Positions 55,734 to 63,754 of a stretch of 64,000 bases of DNA are shown in pieces. The notes below the pieces were generated by a model. It was not told the origin of the DNA. It saw only the letters and a list, made by a program, of their open reading frames with translations, and did no database searches. Each line of letters begins with the position of its first letter. Within the stretch, counting starts at the first letter, position 1. Source of the DNA: Sphingopyxis indica. GTDB lineage: Bacteria; Pseudomonadota; Alphaproteobacteria; Sphingomonadales; Sphingomonadaceae. The position numbers and the translations under genes were made by a program. Location of the stretch: contig NZ_FZPA01000014.1 of the NCBI RefSeq assembly GCF_900188185.1, forward strand, positions 1-64,000, in the 5' to 3' direction.

Positions 55734-55848
55734 GAACGCACTCTAGAGTGATTGCGAGTGAAATGGAACATTTCACGGCTCGGAAATCACGGCAAAACAG
55801 GAATCTAGAGTGCCGGTTTTGATTCTATCAAAATCGAACGCACTCTAG
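55734..55848. repeat. CACTCTAG repeat cluster ending in the crtB stop
   Basis: The 12-base palindrome CACTCTAGAGTG lies at 55739-55750. A further CTAGAGTG (55805-55812) and CACTCTAG (55841-55848) form an inverted pair around TTTTGAT and ATCAAAA. GAACGCACTCTAG occurs twice in direct orientation (55734 and 55836). The TAG stop of crtB is the CTA inside the last copy. Confidence 0.85.
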
Positions 55849-56792
55849 GATCGCGGCCGCGTCCACAGCCCGTCGCGGTCGATGCGGCGAAGCGGCGGGC
55901 GGCGCAGCACCGACCAGCCGGCGCGTGCGACCCAACCCAGTTTGGCGACGAACGAGGTCACGGTGCGGTGATCCCACGCATGGTCGCCGCGGCGCCGCAC
56001 TTCGCGCGCGATGTCGCCGTAAATGCCCATCGCGGCGAGCACCGCCCAGCGGCTGCGCGGCGGCAGTTTGCGGGCGCCCCAGCGCGCCGACGCTTCATAT
56101 TCCCCGGCCATTTCGGCAAGCCATTTCGCCATGACGCTGAGCCGCCCGCGATAGCGCGGATGCATGTGCTGGCCCGGCGGAATATCGAGTTCGACGAGCC
56201 AGTCGACGGGCAGGTAGCAGCGATCGGCGGCGGCATCCTCGGCCACGTCGCGCGCGATATTGGCGAGCTGAAAGGCGATGCCGAGGTCTGCGGCGCGGTC
56301 GAGCGTGCGCTCGTCGGCGGGGTCGATCCCCATCACCAGCGCCATCGCGACCCCGACCGCGCCCGCGACATGATAGCAATAGCGTAGCAGATCCGCCTCG
56401 CTGCGCGGGCGCCAGTCGTCGGCGTCGAGTTCGAAACCGGCGATGATGTCGTCGATCACCGCGCGCGGGATGGCGATTTCGGTGAGCAGCAGGCCGAGCG
56501 CGTCGAAGGCGGGCTCGCCGGTCGGCTCACCGGCATAGGCCCGGTCGGTCAGTGCATGGATATGCGCGACCGCCGCCTTCGCATCATGGCCGGCCGCCGC
56601 GGCGCCGCCATGGTCCTGCCCGTCGGTCAGATCGTCGGCGGCGCGGCACCAGGCATAGAGCAGCCACACGCGCTCGCGGGTGAGGCGGTCGAAGAGCTGG
56701 CTCGCGAGCGCGAAACTCTTCGAACCCCGCACGATGCTGTCGTGCGCGAAGCCATGAAGCTCGTGCGCGTCATAGCCCCCCGCTGCCGACAT
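55845..56792 (-). CDS. crtB: Phytoene synthase
   Basis: Joins two geranylgeranyl diphosphates to phytoene, the first committed step of carotenoid synthesis. The 315 residues have the two Asp-rich motifs that bind the diphosphates, DDLTD at 53-57 and RDVAED at 181-186, and the start SKSFALASQLF of the family. It overlaps the LOG gene by three bases (ATGA) and is the last gene of the cluster. The stop codon lies in a CACTCTAG repeat. Confidence 0.95.
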   Translation of the reverse strand: MSAAGGYDAHELHGFAHDSIVRGSKSFALASQLFDRLTRERVWLLYAWCRAADDLTDGQDHGGAAAAGHDAKAAVAHIHALTDRAYAGEPTGEPAFDALGLLLTEIAIPRAVIDDIIAGFELDADDWRPRSEADLLRYCYHVAGAVGVAMALVMGIDPADERTLDRAADLGIAFQLANIARDVAEDAAADRCYLPVDWLVELDIPPGQHMHPRYRGRLSVMAKWLAEMAGEYEASARWGARKLPPRSRWAVLAAMGIYGDIAREVRRRGDHAWDHRTVTSFVAKLGWVARAGWSVLRRPPLRRIDRDGLWTRPRS

Positions 56793-57376
56793 CAGAGGTC
56801 GTCGGCCTTCATCGCGAAGATCGACTTGTGCGGCTGATAGGACGCCATCTTGTCGAGCAACTCGTCGAGCCCGGCGTCGACGATCATGATTCCGGCGTGC
56901 GCGGGGCGGATGAAACCGACCTCGATCATGTGGCGATTGAAGGCGATCAGCTCATTGTAGAAGCCCGCGGCGTTGAGCAGGCCGACGGGCTTGTCGTGAT
57001 AGCCGAGCTGCGCCCAGCTGATCGCTTCCCACAGCTCGTCCATCGTCCCGACGCCGCCGGGGATGGTCAGGAATCCGTCGGAAAGATCGGTGAACATCCG
57101 CTTGCGCTCGTGCATACCGGAAACGACGTGGAGTTCGGTGACCCCCTTGTGCGCGACCTCGGCGCCGACGAGCGCGTCGGGGATCACCCCGATCACCTCG
57201 CCGCCCGCCGCGAGCGCCGAATCGGCGACCGCTCCCATCAGCCCCAGACGGCCGCCGCCATAAACGACGCCGATGCCCCGCTCGGCAAGCGTCCGGCCGA
57301 CGAGGCGCGCGGTTTCGATATAGACGGGATCTTCGGGGGTCGCGGACCCGCAATAGACGGCAAGGCGTTTCATCAT
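56792..57376 (-). CDS. LOG family protein (TIGR00730 Rossmann fold)
   Basis: 194 residues with the LOG signature PGGVGTMDELWEA near 107-118 and GGGRLGLMGAVADSAL near 41-56. Characterised members remove ribose 5-phosphate from cytokinin nucleotides or act on other nucleoside monophosphates. The gene starts in an overlap with the crtI stop (ATGATGA) and ends in an overlap with the crtB start, so it is truly part of the carotenoid operon. Its role there is unclear. Confidence 0.93.
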   Translation of the reverse strand: MMKRLAVYCGSATPEDPVYIETARLVGRTLAERGIGVVYGGGRLGLMGAVADSALAAGGEVIGVIPDALVGAEVAHKGVTELHVVSGMHERKRMFTDLSDGFLTIPGGVGTMDELWEAISWAQLGYHDKPVGLLNAAGFYNELIAFNRHMIEVGFIRPAHAGIMIVDAGLDELLDKMASYQPHKSIFAMKADDL

Positions 57377-58851
57377 TCTTCCAACATCAATCTGGCGGTC
57401 GCCTTGGCGCTGCCGACGACTCCGGGGATACCGGCGCCGGGATGGGTGCCCGCGCCGACGAAGTAAAGGTTGGAAATCGCATCGTCGCGATTGTGCGCGC
57501 GAAACCAGGCGCTCTGCCACAGCAGCGGCTCGAGGCTGAACGCGCTGCCCAGATGCGCGGCGAGATCGCGGCCGAAGTCGGCGGGCGTGTAATGGAAGCG
57601 GGTGACGAGGTTGGCGCGCAGGCCGGGGAGCAGGCGGCGCTCGACCTCTTCCAGAATCGAATCGGCGAAACGGTCGCCGAATGCGCCGTCCCAGTCGGCC
57701 TGCGCCTTGCCGAGATGCGCAACGGGGGCGAGCGCGTAAAAGGCGGCATGACCCGGCGGCGCCATGCCGGGATCGGTGATGCTCGGATGGTGGAGGTAGA
57801 GCGAAAAATCGTCCGCGACGACGCCGTTCCGGTAGATGTCGTCGAGCAGCCCCTTGTAGCGCGGGCCGAACAGGATGCTGTGATGCGCGATGGCGGGATA
57901 GTCGCCCTTCACCCCGAAATGGACGACGAACAGCGACGGCGACCAGCGCTTGCGCGCGAGACGCTTCGCCACCTTTGCGCCGCGCGGGTGACCCGCGAGC
58001 AGGTCGCGATAGCTGTGCATCAGGTCGCCGTTGCACGCGATGCTGTCGGCTTCGCCGCGCCAGCCGCTTTCGGTGACGACGCCGGTGGCACGACTGCCCT
58101 GCGTCTCGATCTTCGCCACCGGATCGCCGAGGCGGAGCGCACCGCCGAGCCGTTCGAACAGGCGCACCATCGCCGCGACGAGCGCATTGGTCCCGCCGCG
58201 CGCGAACCAGACGCCGCCCTCCCTCTCGATCGTGTGGATCAGCGCATAGATGCTGCTTGTCGTCATCGGATTGCCGCCGACGAGCAAGGTGTGGAACGAC
58301 AGCGCCTGCCGCAGCCGCTCGTCCTGCACATAAGAAGCGACGACCGAATAGACGCTGCGCCACGCCCGATATTTCATCAGCGACGGCGCCGCACCAAGCA
58401 TCGAGGCGAAATCGAGGAAGGCGGCCGAGCCGAGCTTCACATAGCCTTCCCGATACACGCCTTTCGAATAGGCGAGGAAGCGTTCGTAGCCCGCGACGTC
58501 GGCGGGGTTGAGCTTGGCTATTTCCGCCGCGAGCGCGGCCTCGTCGTTCGAATAGTCGAGGGTCGAACCGTCGGGCCAGTCGAGGCGATAGAAGGGCGTG
58601 ACCGGGATCAGATCGACGTCGGCGGCGATGTCCTGTCCGCTCAGCGCCCATAGTTCATTCAGGCAAGGCGGGTCGGTAATCACCGTCGGGCCGGCATCGA
58701 AGGTGAAGCCGTCCCGCTGCCAGTGCCAGGCGCGCCCGCCGGGCTTGTCGCGCGCTTCGACGATCACCGTCGCGACGCCCGCCGACTGGAGCCGGATCGC
58801 GAGCGCGAGGCCGCCGAAGCCGGCGCCGATGACGATGGCGCGGCGCGTCAC
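57373..58851 (-). CDS. crtI: Phytoene desaturase (lycopene-forming)
   Basis: FAD-dependent desaturase of phytoene to lycopene. The start is the GTG at 58851, overlapping the crtY stop as GTGA; frames further upstream run through crtY. The 492 residues have the FAD fold VIGAGFGGLALAIRL, an FTFDAGPTVITDP patch, and the C-terminal signature GTHPGAGIPGVVGSAKAT. Length is standard for CrtI. It lies second in crtY-crtI-LOG-crtB. Confidence 0.95.
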   Translation of the reverse strand: MTRRAIVIGAGFGGLALAIRLQSAGVATVIVEARDKPGGRAWHWQRDGFTFDAGPTVITDPPCLNELWALSGQDIAADVDLIPVTPFYRLDWPDGSTLDYSNDEAALAAEIAKLNPADVAGYERFLAYSKGVYREGYVKLGSAAFLDFASMLGAAPSLMKYRAWRSVYSVVASYVQDERLRQALSFHTLLVGGNPMTTSSIYALIHTIEREGGVWFARGGTNALVAAMVRLFERLGGALRLGDPVAKIETQGSRATGVVTESGWRGEADSIACNGDLMHSYRDLLAGHPRGAKVAKRLARKRWSPSLFVVHFGVKGDYPAIAHHSILFGPRYKGLLDDIYRNGVVADDFSLYLHHPSITDPGMAPPGHAAFYALAPVAHLGKAQADWDGAFGDRFADSILEEVERRLLPGLRANLVTRFHYTPADFGRDLAAHLGSAFSLEPLLWQSAWFRAHNRDDAISNLYFVGAGTHPGAGIPGVVGSAKATARLMLEE

Positions 58852-60005
58852 CGCCAGTCGAAGCGCTTCAGCGCCGCGATCGCGCGGCCGACCGGCACCG
58901 GCGGGCGGCCCGACAGGATGCGCAGCTTGTCGCCGGGGCGCGACCGCCCGGCATAGAAGCGCGCGATCACCCCGGCGGGCAGGCCGTAGAAACGTTCGAA
59001 GATGCGGTAGCGCCCGGCGGGCTCGGCGGCGCGGAAGAGCATGGCGGAGAGCATCCGATAGAAGCGCTGGCGCCGCCAGGCGGCCGCGGCGCGCTCGCGC
59101 AGCCGCGCGGGCAGGTCGGGGCCGATCATGCCGGGCAGCGCGGCGGCGGTGCGCACCGCATCGGGCAGCGAATAGCCCGTCGTGGCATGAAAAGCCCCCG
59201 CGCGCGCGCCGATGCGCGCGGTGCGATCGGACGGCGGCCAATAGCGGTCGAAATCGCCCGCGATCACGACCGGCAGCACGCCGCTTTCCTCGCGCTCCGC
59301 CGGCGCCGCGACCGTCCACCCTTGCGCGTCCGCATAGGCGGCGATGCGCTGCCGGATCGCCGCGACGTCGAGCGCCGCCTCATCGCTGTAACAGGTATCC
59401 TCGACGAAGATCCTCTCGGCATCGAAGGGCAGCAGATAGACGAAGCGATAGCCGTCCGACTGCTCGACCCGCGCGTCCATCACCACGGGCTGCGTCAACC
59501 CGTGCCCGCCCTCGACGCGGAGCGCCTGTCCGACGAATTTCTGCCAGCCGCAGGTCAGCGCCGACAGGTTGCCGGCGCCGCGCGCGTCGATGACGTGCCG
59601 CGCGTCGAGCCGGCCTCCGGCGGCGAGCAGCACATGGTCGGGGGCGACGTGGAGCGCGCGGTCGGCGACGATATGGCCCGGCGGCAACGCCGCGGCGACC
59701 GCCCCGGCGAGCGCTTCGCCGGTGACACTCTTATACCCCATGCGCAGCGTGCGGGCGCGGCCCGGAAAGCGGACGTCATAGGCCGGCCAGTGGTGGCGGA
59801 CGAGCGGCGCGACCAGCCAGCGGTCGCGCCGCGCAATGTCGCTGTCGAAGAAGGACCAGATGTGATTGCCCCCGACGTCGCCGGCTTCGACCAGCCGCAC
59901 GTCGAGCTCGGGCCGCTTCGCCGCAAGCGCGAGCGCCGCGAGCCCGCCGGCAAGCCCGCCGCCGACGATGGCGATGTCGCAGCGCGGGGGGCGAGTGTCG
60001 GTCAT
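58848..60005 (-). CDS. crtY: Lycopene beta-cyclase
   Basis: Forms beta-ionone rings on lycopene to give beta-carotene. From the ATG at 60005 the protein has 385 residues with the FAD-binding DIAIVGGGLAGGLAALAL and IWSFFDSD near the N end, the cyclase motif FVEDTCYSD (counterpart of FLEET), and a C-terminal helix with FERFYGLPAGVIARFYAGR. It is the first gene of the carotenoid operon and divergent from an acetyltransferase. An ATG at 60029 is an alternative start. Confidence 0.95.
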   Translation of the reverse strand: MTDTRPPRCDIAIVGGGLAGGLAALALAAKRPELDVRLVEAGDVGGNHIWSFFDSDIARRDRWLVAPLVRHHWPAYDVRFPGRARTLRMGYKSVTGEALAGAVAAALPPGHIVADRALHVAPDHVLLAAGGRLDARHVIDARGAGNLSALTCGWQKFVGQALRVEGGHGLTQPVVMDARVEQSDGYRFVYLLPFDAERIFVEDTCYSDEAALDVAAIRQRIAAYADAQGWTVAAPAEREESGVLPVVIAGDFDRYWPPSDRTARIGARAGAFHATTGYSLPDAVRTAAALPGMIGPDLPARLRERAAAAWRRQRFYRMLSAMLFRAAEPAGRYRIFERFYGLPAGVIARFYAGRSRPGDKLRILSGRPPVPVGRAIAALKRFDWR

Positions 60006-60091
60006 CGCCCCCTGCCTAGCCGAGCGCATAGCGGCGGGGAAGCCGCTTCGCGGCGGATGACAAACGCCCTGCCTTGCGGCAGAACCGGAGC

Positions 60092-60625
60092 GTGCCCCGC
60101 GCCTCGCCCTTTATCGAAGCCGCAACGCCCGCCGACGCAAAGGCGATCGCGTCGATCTATGCCCATCATGTCGCGCGCGGGACGGGAACCTACGACATCG
60201 AACCGCGGAGCGTCGCTGTGACCGCAGCGCTGGTGTCCGACCACATCGCGAAGGGCTGGCCGTTCCTCGTCGCGCGCGACGCGGGCGGGGATGTGCTCGG
60301 CTATGCCTATGCCAGCCAGTTCCGCCCGCGCCCTGCCTATCGCTGGACGTGCGAGGACAGCATCTATGTCGGCCCCGCCGCGCAGGGCCGCGGCGTCGGA
60401 CGCGCGCTGCTCGAGGCGCTGATCGGCGCCAGCGAAGCCGTGGGCTTTCGCACGATGATCGCGGTGATCGGCGGCGCCGAGCCCGCGTCGATCGCGCTCC
60501 ACGCCGCGTGCGGCTTCGCGCATGCCGGCCGGCTCGAATCGACCGGCTGGAAGCACGGCCGCTGGCTCGACACCGTCTATATGCAGCGCGCGCTCGGCGA
60601 CGGCAGCGCCAGCCCGCCGCTATGA
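60092..60625 (+). CDS. GNAT acetyltransferase, phosphinothricin-type
   Basis: From the GTG at 60092 the protein has 177 residues (a TTG at 60074 adds six). The pattern ATPADAKAIASIYAHHVARGTGTYD and EDSIYVGPAAQGRGVGRALLEAL, with SIALHAACGFAHAGRL, is that of Pat/Bar-type acetyltransferases, whose natural substrates include methionine sulfoximine-like compounds. It overlaps the hydroxylase downstream by four bases (ATGA), which ties it to the pigment region for no obvious reason. Confidence 0.9.
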   Translation: MPRASPFIEAATPADAKAIASIYAHHVARGTGTYDIEPRSVAVTAALVSDHIAKGWPFLVARDAGGDVLGYAYASQFRPRPAYRWTCEDSIYVGPAAQGRGVGRALLEALIGASEAVGFRTMIAVIGGAEPASIALHAACGFAHAGRLESTGWKHGRWLDTVYMQRALGDGSASPPL

Positions 60626-61371
60626 GCGCGGCGCTCCCGATCGCGTTCTCGGCGCTCGCGATGACGCTGATCGTCGGCGGGCGCTATCTTCTGACGAGCG
60701 GCGCCTTCGCCCTCGCCACGCGGCTCAGGCGGCCCGGCCTCTATCGCGGGCTCGAGGCGCAGATGCGGCGCGAGATCGGCTGGAGCCTCGCGAGTGCGGC
60801 GATCTATGGCATCCCCGCGGGCATCGTCGCCTGGGGGTGGCAGGCGCAGGGCTGGACACGCATCTATTCGGGCGTCGGCGACTATCCGCTCTGCTATCTG
60901 CCGGTCAGCCTCCTCGCCTATCTTCTGCTCCACGACACATGCTTCTATTGGACCCACCGGCTGATGCACCGCCCGGCGTGGTTCCGCCTCGCGCACGCGG
61001 TGCATCACGACAGCCGACCGCCGACCGCGTGGGCCGCGATGAGCTTTCACCCGATCGAGGCGGTCACCGGCGCGGTGGTGATCCCGGCGCTCGTCTTTGT
61101 GATCCCGGTTCATGTCGCGGTGCTCGGCGCTGTCCTCGCGATCATGACGGTCATGGGGGTCGGCAATCATATGGGGTGGGAGATGTTTCCGCGCGCCCTC
61201 GTTCACGGACCGGCCGGGCGCTGGCTGATAACCGCGACGCATCACGAGCGGCATCATGCCGCCTATCGGGGGAATTACGGCCTCTATTTCCGTTTCTGGG
61301 ACAAGGCGTGCGGCACCGATCTGGGGCTTGGCGATCTTGCGGCTGCTTCAAGGCTGCGAGCTTCGCGGTGA
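60622..61371 (+). CDS. Sterol desaturase / fatty-acid hydroxylase family protein, candidate carotenoid ring hydroxylase
   Basis: Di-iron membrane oxygenase of 249 residues with four or five membrane segments. The His boxes are HDTCFYWTHRLMH, HAVHHDS and THHERHHAAY. It starts in an ATGA overlap with the acetyltransferase. It is larger than CrtZ (about 165 residues) and lacks the CrtZ pattern. A CrtG-like 2,2'-hydroxylase that adds hydroxyl groups to beta rings, as needed for nostoxanthin, is a possible role given the neighbouring crt genes. That assignment is inference. Confidence 0.82.
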   Translation: MSAALPIAFSALAMTLIVGGRYLLTSGAFALATRLRRPGLYRGLEAQMRREIGWSLASAAIYGIPAGIVAWGWQAQGWTRIYSGVGDYPLCYLPVSLLAYLLLHDTCFYWTHRLMHRPAWFRLAHAVHHDSRPPTAWAAMSFHPIEAVTGAVVIPALVFVIPVHVAVLGAVLAIMTVMGVGNHMGWEMFPRALVHGPAGRWLITATHHERHHAAYRGNYGLYFRFWDKACGTDLGLGDLAAASRLRASR

Positions 61372-61405
61372 CCGGCGAGGTCCAGCAAACGCTCTCCATG
61401 AAGGA

Positions 61406-62176
61406 TCAAGCCGTCAGCACCCGCCACAGGCTGAACGCGCTGGTCGCGGTCAGGACGATACCGACGAGAATGAGCATCAGCTTGGGCGAGAAGCGTTTCG
61501 CCATGAAGGCACCCATCGGCGCCGCGATCACGCCGCCGATCAGCAGGCCGAGCGTCGCGCCCGCGACGTCCGCGAACCCCAAATGCCAGATGAAGGTCGC
61601 CGACACCGCGAGCGTCAGGAAGAATTCGACGCTGTTGACCGTGCCGACGACCTTGCGCGGCTCGGCGCCCTGAACCAGCAGGTTCGAAGTCACGACCGGG
61701 CCCCAGCCGCCGCCGCCCGCGGCGTCGAGGAAGCCGCCGATCAGCCCGAGCGGCGCAATGACCGCGGGTTTCTTGATCTTTGGCGGATAGAATATGCCGC
61801 GTATCAGGAGCCATGCACCGACGCAGACCAGATAGCCGAGCACGAACGGCTTCATAAGTTCGCCGCTGATCGAACTCAGGACATAGGCGCCCGCCACGCC
61901 GCCGATCAGCCCAGGCACGAGCAGGCCGAAAAAGAGCGGCCATTCGATGTTGCGATGGAGGAGGTGGCTGATCCCCGACACGCCGGTCGTGAACACCTCG
62001 ACGACATGGATCCGCGCCGAGGCAGTCGCGGGCGGCACACCGAGGACGGCGACGAGCAACGTGTTGCAGATGACGCCGAACGCCATGCCGAGCGCCCCGT
62101 CGACGAGTTGCGCGGCAAAGCCGATGAGCACGAACGGCAGAAGCGCTGCGATGTCGAGCACAGAAATATCGACCAT
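61406..62176 (-). CDS. TauE/SafE family sulfite exporter
   Basis: 256 residues with seven or eight membrane segments in two homologous halves. The half-repeats are GAAxLGVPPATASARIHVVEVFTTG-like near the N end (VLGVPPATASARIHVV, SGISHLL) and GGFLDAAGGGGWGPVVTSNLL in the second half. The family moves sulfite, sulfoacetate or other organosulfur anions. The gap before it holds the small inverted repeat CAACT and AGTTG (62187-62201) near the start. It is followed by a hydroxylase gene in convergent orientation. Confidence 0.93.
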   Translation of the reverse strand: MVDISVLDIAALLPFVLIGFAAQLVDGALGMAFGVICNTLLVAVLGVPPATASARIHVVEVFTTGVSGISHLLHRNIEWPLFFGLLVPGLIGGVAGAYVLSSISGELMKPFVLGYLVCVGAWLLIRGIFYPPKIKKPAVIAPLGLIGGFLDAAGGGGWGPVVTSNLLVQGAEPRKVVGTVNSVEFFLTLAVSATFIWHLGFADVAGATLGLLIGGVIAAPMGAFMAKRFSPKLMLILVGIVLTATSAFSLWRVLTA

Positions 62177-62292
62177 GTCACTATCCCAACTGTTTTAGTT
62201 GAGAAATAGATGGCGCAAATCGGAGGCGCTGGCGAGTGCAATTTTTCTGCTGGCGCCGAAGGGAATGCTTCGCGCGACGAGGCGAGCGGCGC

Positions 62293-63219
62293 TCAGCCTG
62301 TTATGTCGTCGGGCAGATGTTCGCGAACATAGTCGATGAAGGCGCGCAGCTTGGGCATCACCTGCTTGCGGCTTGGATAATAGAGAAACAGGCCCGAAGT
62401 CGACGCGGCATAGTCGACGAGCGTCAGTTCGAGCAGTCCGGTCTGGACCTGCAATTTGGCGGTCGGCTCGGCAATCATGCCGATCGCGACCCCCGCCCGC
62501 ATGGCGACCATCATCGCGCTGAAATCATTGACGATCACCGGACCGGTGACGTTGACCTCGAACTCGCGATTACCCTGTTCGAAGGTCCACGGCATCATCG
62601 CGCCGGTTGTCATGCGCATCCGCACGCACCGATGATCGCGCAAATCGTCGGGATGTCCGGGGCGGCCGTGGCGTTCGAAATAGGCGGGCGAGGCAGCCGC
62701 GACGAAGCGAAAGGGGCCGGTCAGACGGACTGCCACCGCATCGGCATCGAGCGATTCGCCCATCCGCACCCCGGCGTCGAACCCGTCCGCACTCAGATCC
62801 GCGAGCGCATCGTCGGCAAAGATTTCCAGTTCGATGTCGGGATAGGTTTCGCAGAAGCCCGCGATGATCGGTTCGAACAATGGCTGGACCGCGCCGCGCA
62901 TCAGATTGATCCGCAACCGTCCCGCGGGCCGGTTGCCAAGATTGCGCGCCGCTTCATAGGCGTCGGCGAGCCCGGCATAGGCAGGCGCCGCGCGCTCGAG
63001 AAACATTTCGCCCGCCTGCGTCAGCCCGACGCTGCGCGTCGTGCGCATGAACAGCGGCGCACCGACCCGCGCCTCGAGCGCCTTTACGGTCTGGCTGATC
63101 GCCGATGGCGACACGCCGAGGTCGGCGGCGGCGGCGGAAAAGCTCCGCCGCTCCGCGACACGCAGGAAAGCTTCGATCCCGTCGAGCGCCCCATGGGGAA
63201 TTGTTAAATCCTGCTTCAA
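62293..63219 (-). CDS. LysR family transcriptional regulator
   Basis: 308 residues with an N-terminal winged helix-turn-helix (FSAAAADLGVSPSAISQTVKALEAR) and a substrate-binding domain (GRLRINLMRGAVQPLFEP, FAAAASPAYFER-like strand). The start is a TTG at 63219; no ATG occurs early, so the exact start is uncertain. It is divergent from the small secreted protein at 63.3 kb. Its target is unknown; the exporter gene 116 bases downstream in the same orientation may be cotranscribed or regulated. Confidence 0.92.
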   Translation of the reverse strand: MKQDLTIPHGALDGIEAFLRVAERRSFSAAAADLGVSPSAISQTVKALEARVGAPLFMRTTRSVGLTQAGEMFLERAAPAYAGLADAYEAARNLGNRPAGRLRINLMRGAVQPLFEPIIAGFCETYPDIELEIFADDALADLSADGFDAGVRMGESLDADAVAVRLTGPFRFVAAASPAYFERHGRPGHPDDLRDHRCVRMRMTTGAMMPWTFEQGNREFEVNVTGPVIVNDFSAMMVAMRAGVAIGMIAEPTAKLQVQTGLLELTLVDYAASTSGLFLYYPSRKQVMPKLRAFIDYVREHLPDDITG

Positions 63220-63302
63220 GGCACTTGCAGATTATAGCGGATTATCTATTGGCGCAATCGCGGCTAAAAAGGTTGCACAACGAAACGAAAGGACCCTCTC
63301 CC

Positions 63303-63638
63303 ATGACCTATCAGCTCTCCTCTTACCGCCGTTTCCCATCCGCCTTCGCGATCGTCGCGGCTTCGGCGCTCGCCTTCACCGGCCTGATCGCCTCGACCTC
63401 GCCGGCCTATGCCCGCGACAGCCAGGATTATCGCTGCACCGGCCTCGCCGATCAGGCAAAGACCGCGGCCAACGATACGCAGGGCGACAAGCAGTCGAGC
63501 GCGCAGCGCTTCGTCGCGACCGGCAACAAGCTGTGCGAAGCGGGCAACGAACGCGCCGCCGCCAAGCAGTATCGCGCCGCGCTCAAGATCGCCGGCGTCG
63601 CCGAAGTCGAAACCGACAGCAAGATGGCGGCCCGCTGA
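63303..63638 (+). CDS. Small secreted hypothetical protein
   Basis: 111 residues from the ATG at 63303, with AAAGGA upstream. A twin-basic signal region (SSYRRFPSAFAIVAASALAF) is cleaved near AYA. The mature part is short and hydrophilic with two Cys (YRCTGLADQAK, NKLCEAGNER) and a TPR-like helix pair (AAAKQYRAALKIAGVAEVE). No family is recognised. It is divergent from the LysR gene and followed by a terminator. Confidence 0.8.
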   Translation: MTYQLSSYRRFPSAFAIVAASALAFTGLIASTSPAYARDSQDYRCTGLADQAKTAANDTQGDKQSSAQRFVATGNKLCEAGNERAAAKQYRAALKIAGVAEVETDSKMAAR

Positions 63639-63695
63639 GCCTTCGACGCCAATCTCCGGCCTGCCTCTCTCCCTCTCCGCGGCAGGCACCACAAC

Positions 63696-63731
63696 TGGGG
63701 CGGCACCCAAAAAAAGGGGCCGCCCCATTTT
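63696..63731 (+). terminator. Intrinsic terminator between convergent genes
   Basis: A nine-base stem (63696-63704 with 63719-63727) with an A-rich loop is followed by TTTT. It lies between the secreted protein gene and the convergent trmB and may act in both directions. Confidence 0.85.
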
Positions 63732-63754
63732 GATTCGCGGGCGCGGCGCGTCCT

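Noticed and set aside
60622-61371. Call as crtZ
   Set aside because: The protein is too long and its His-box spacing is of the sterol desaturase type, so the symbol is not given.
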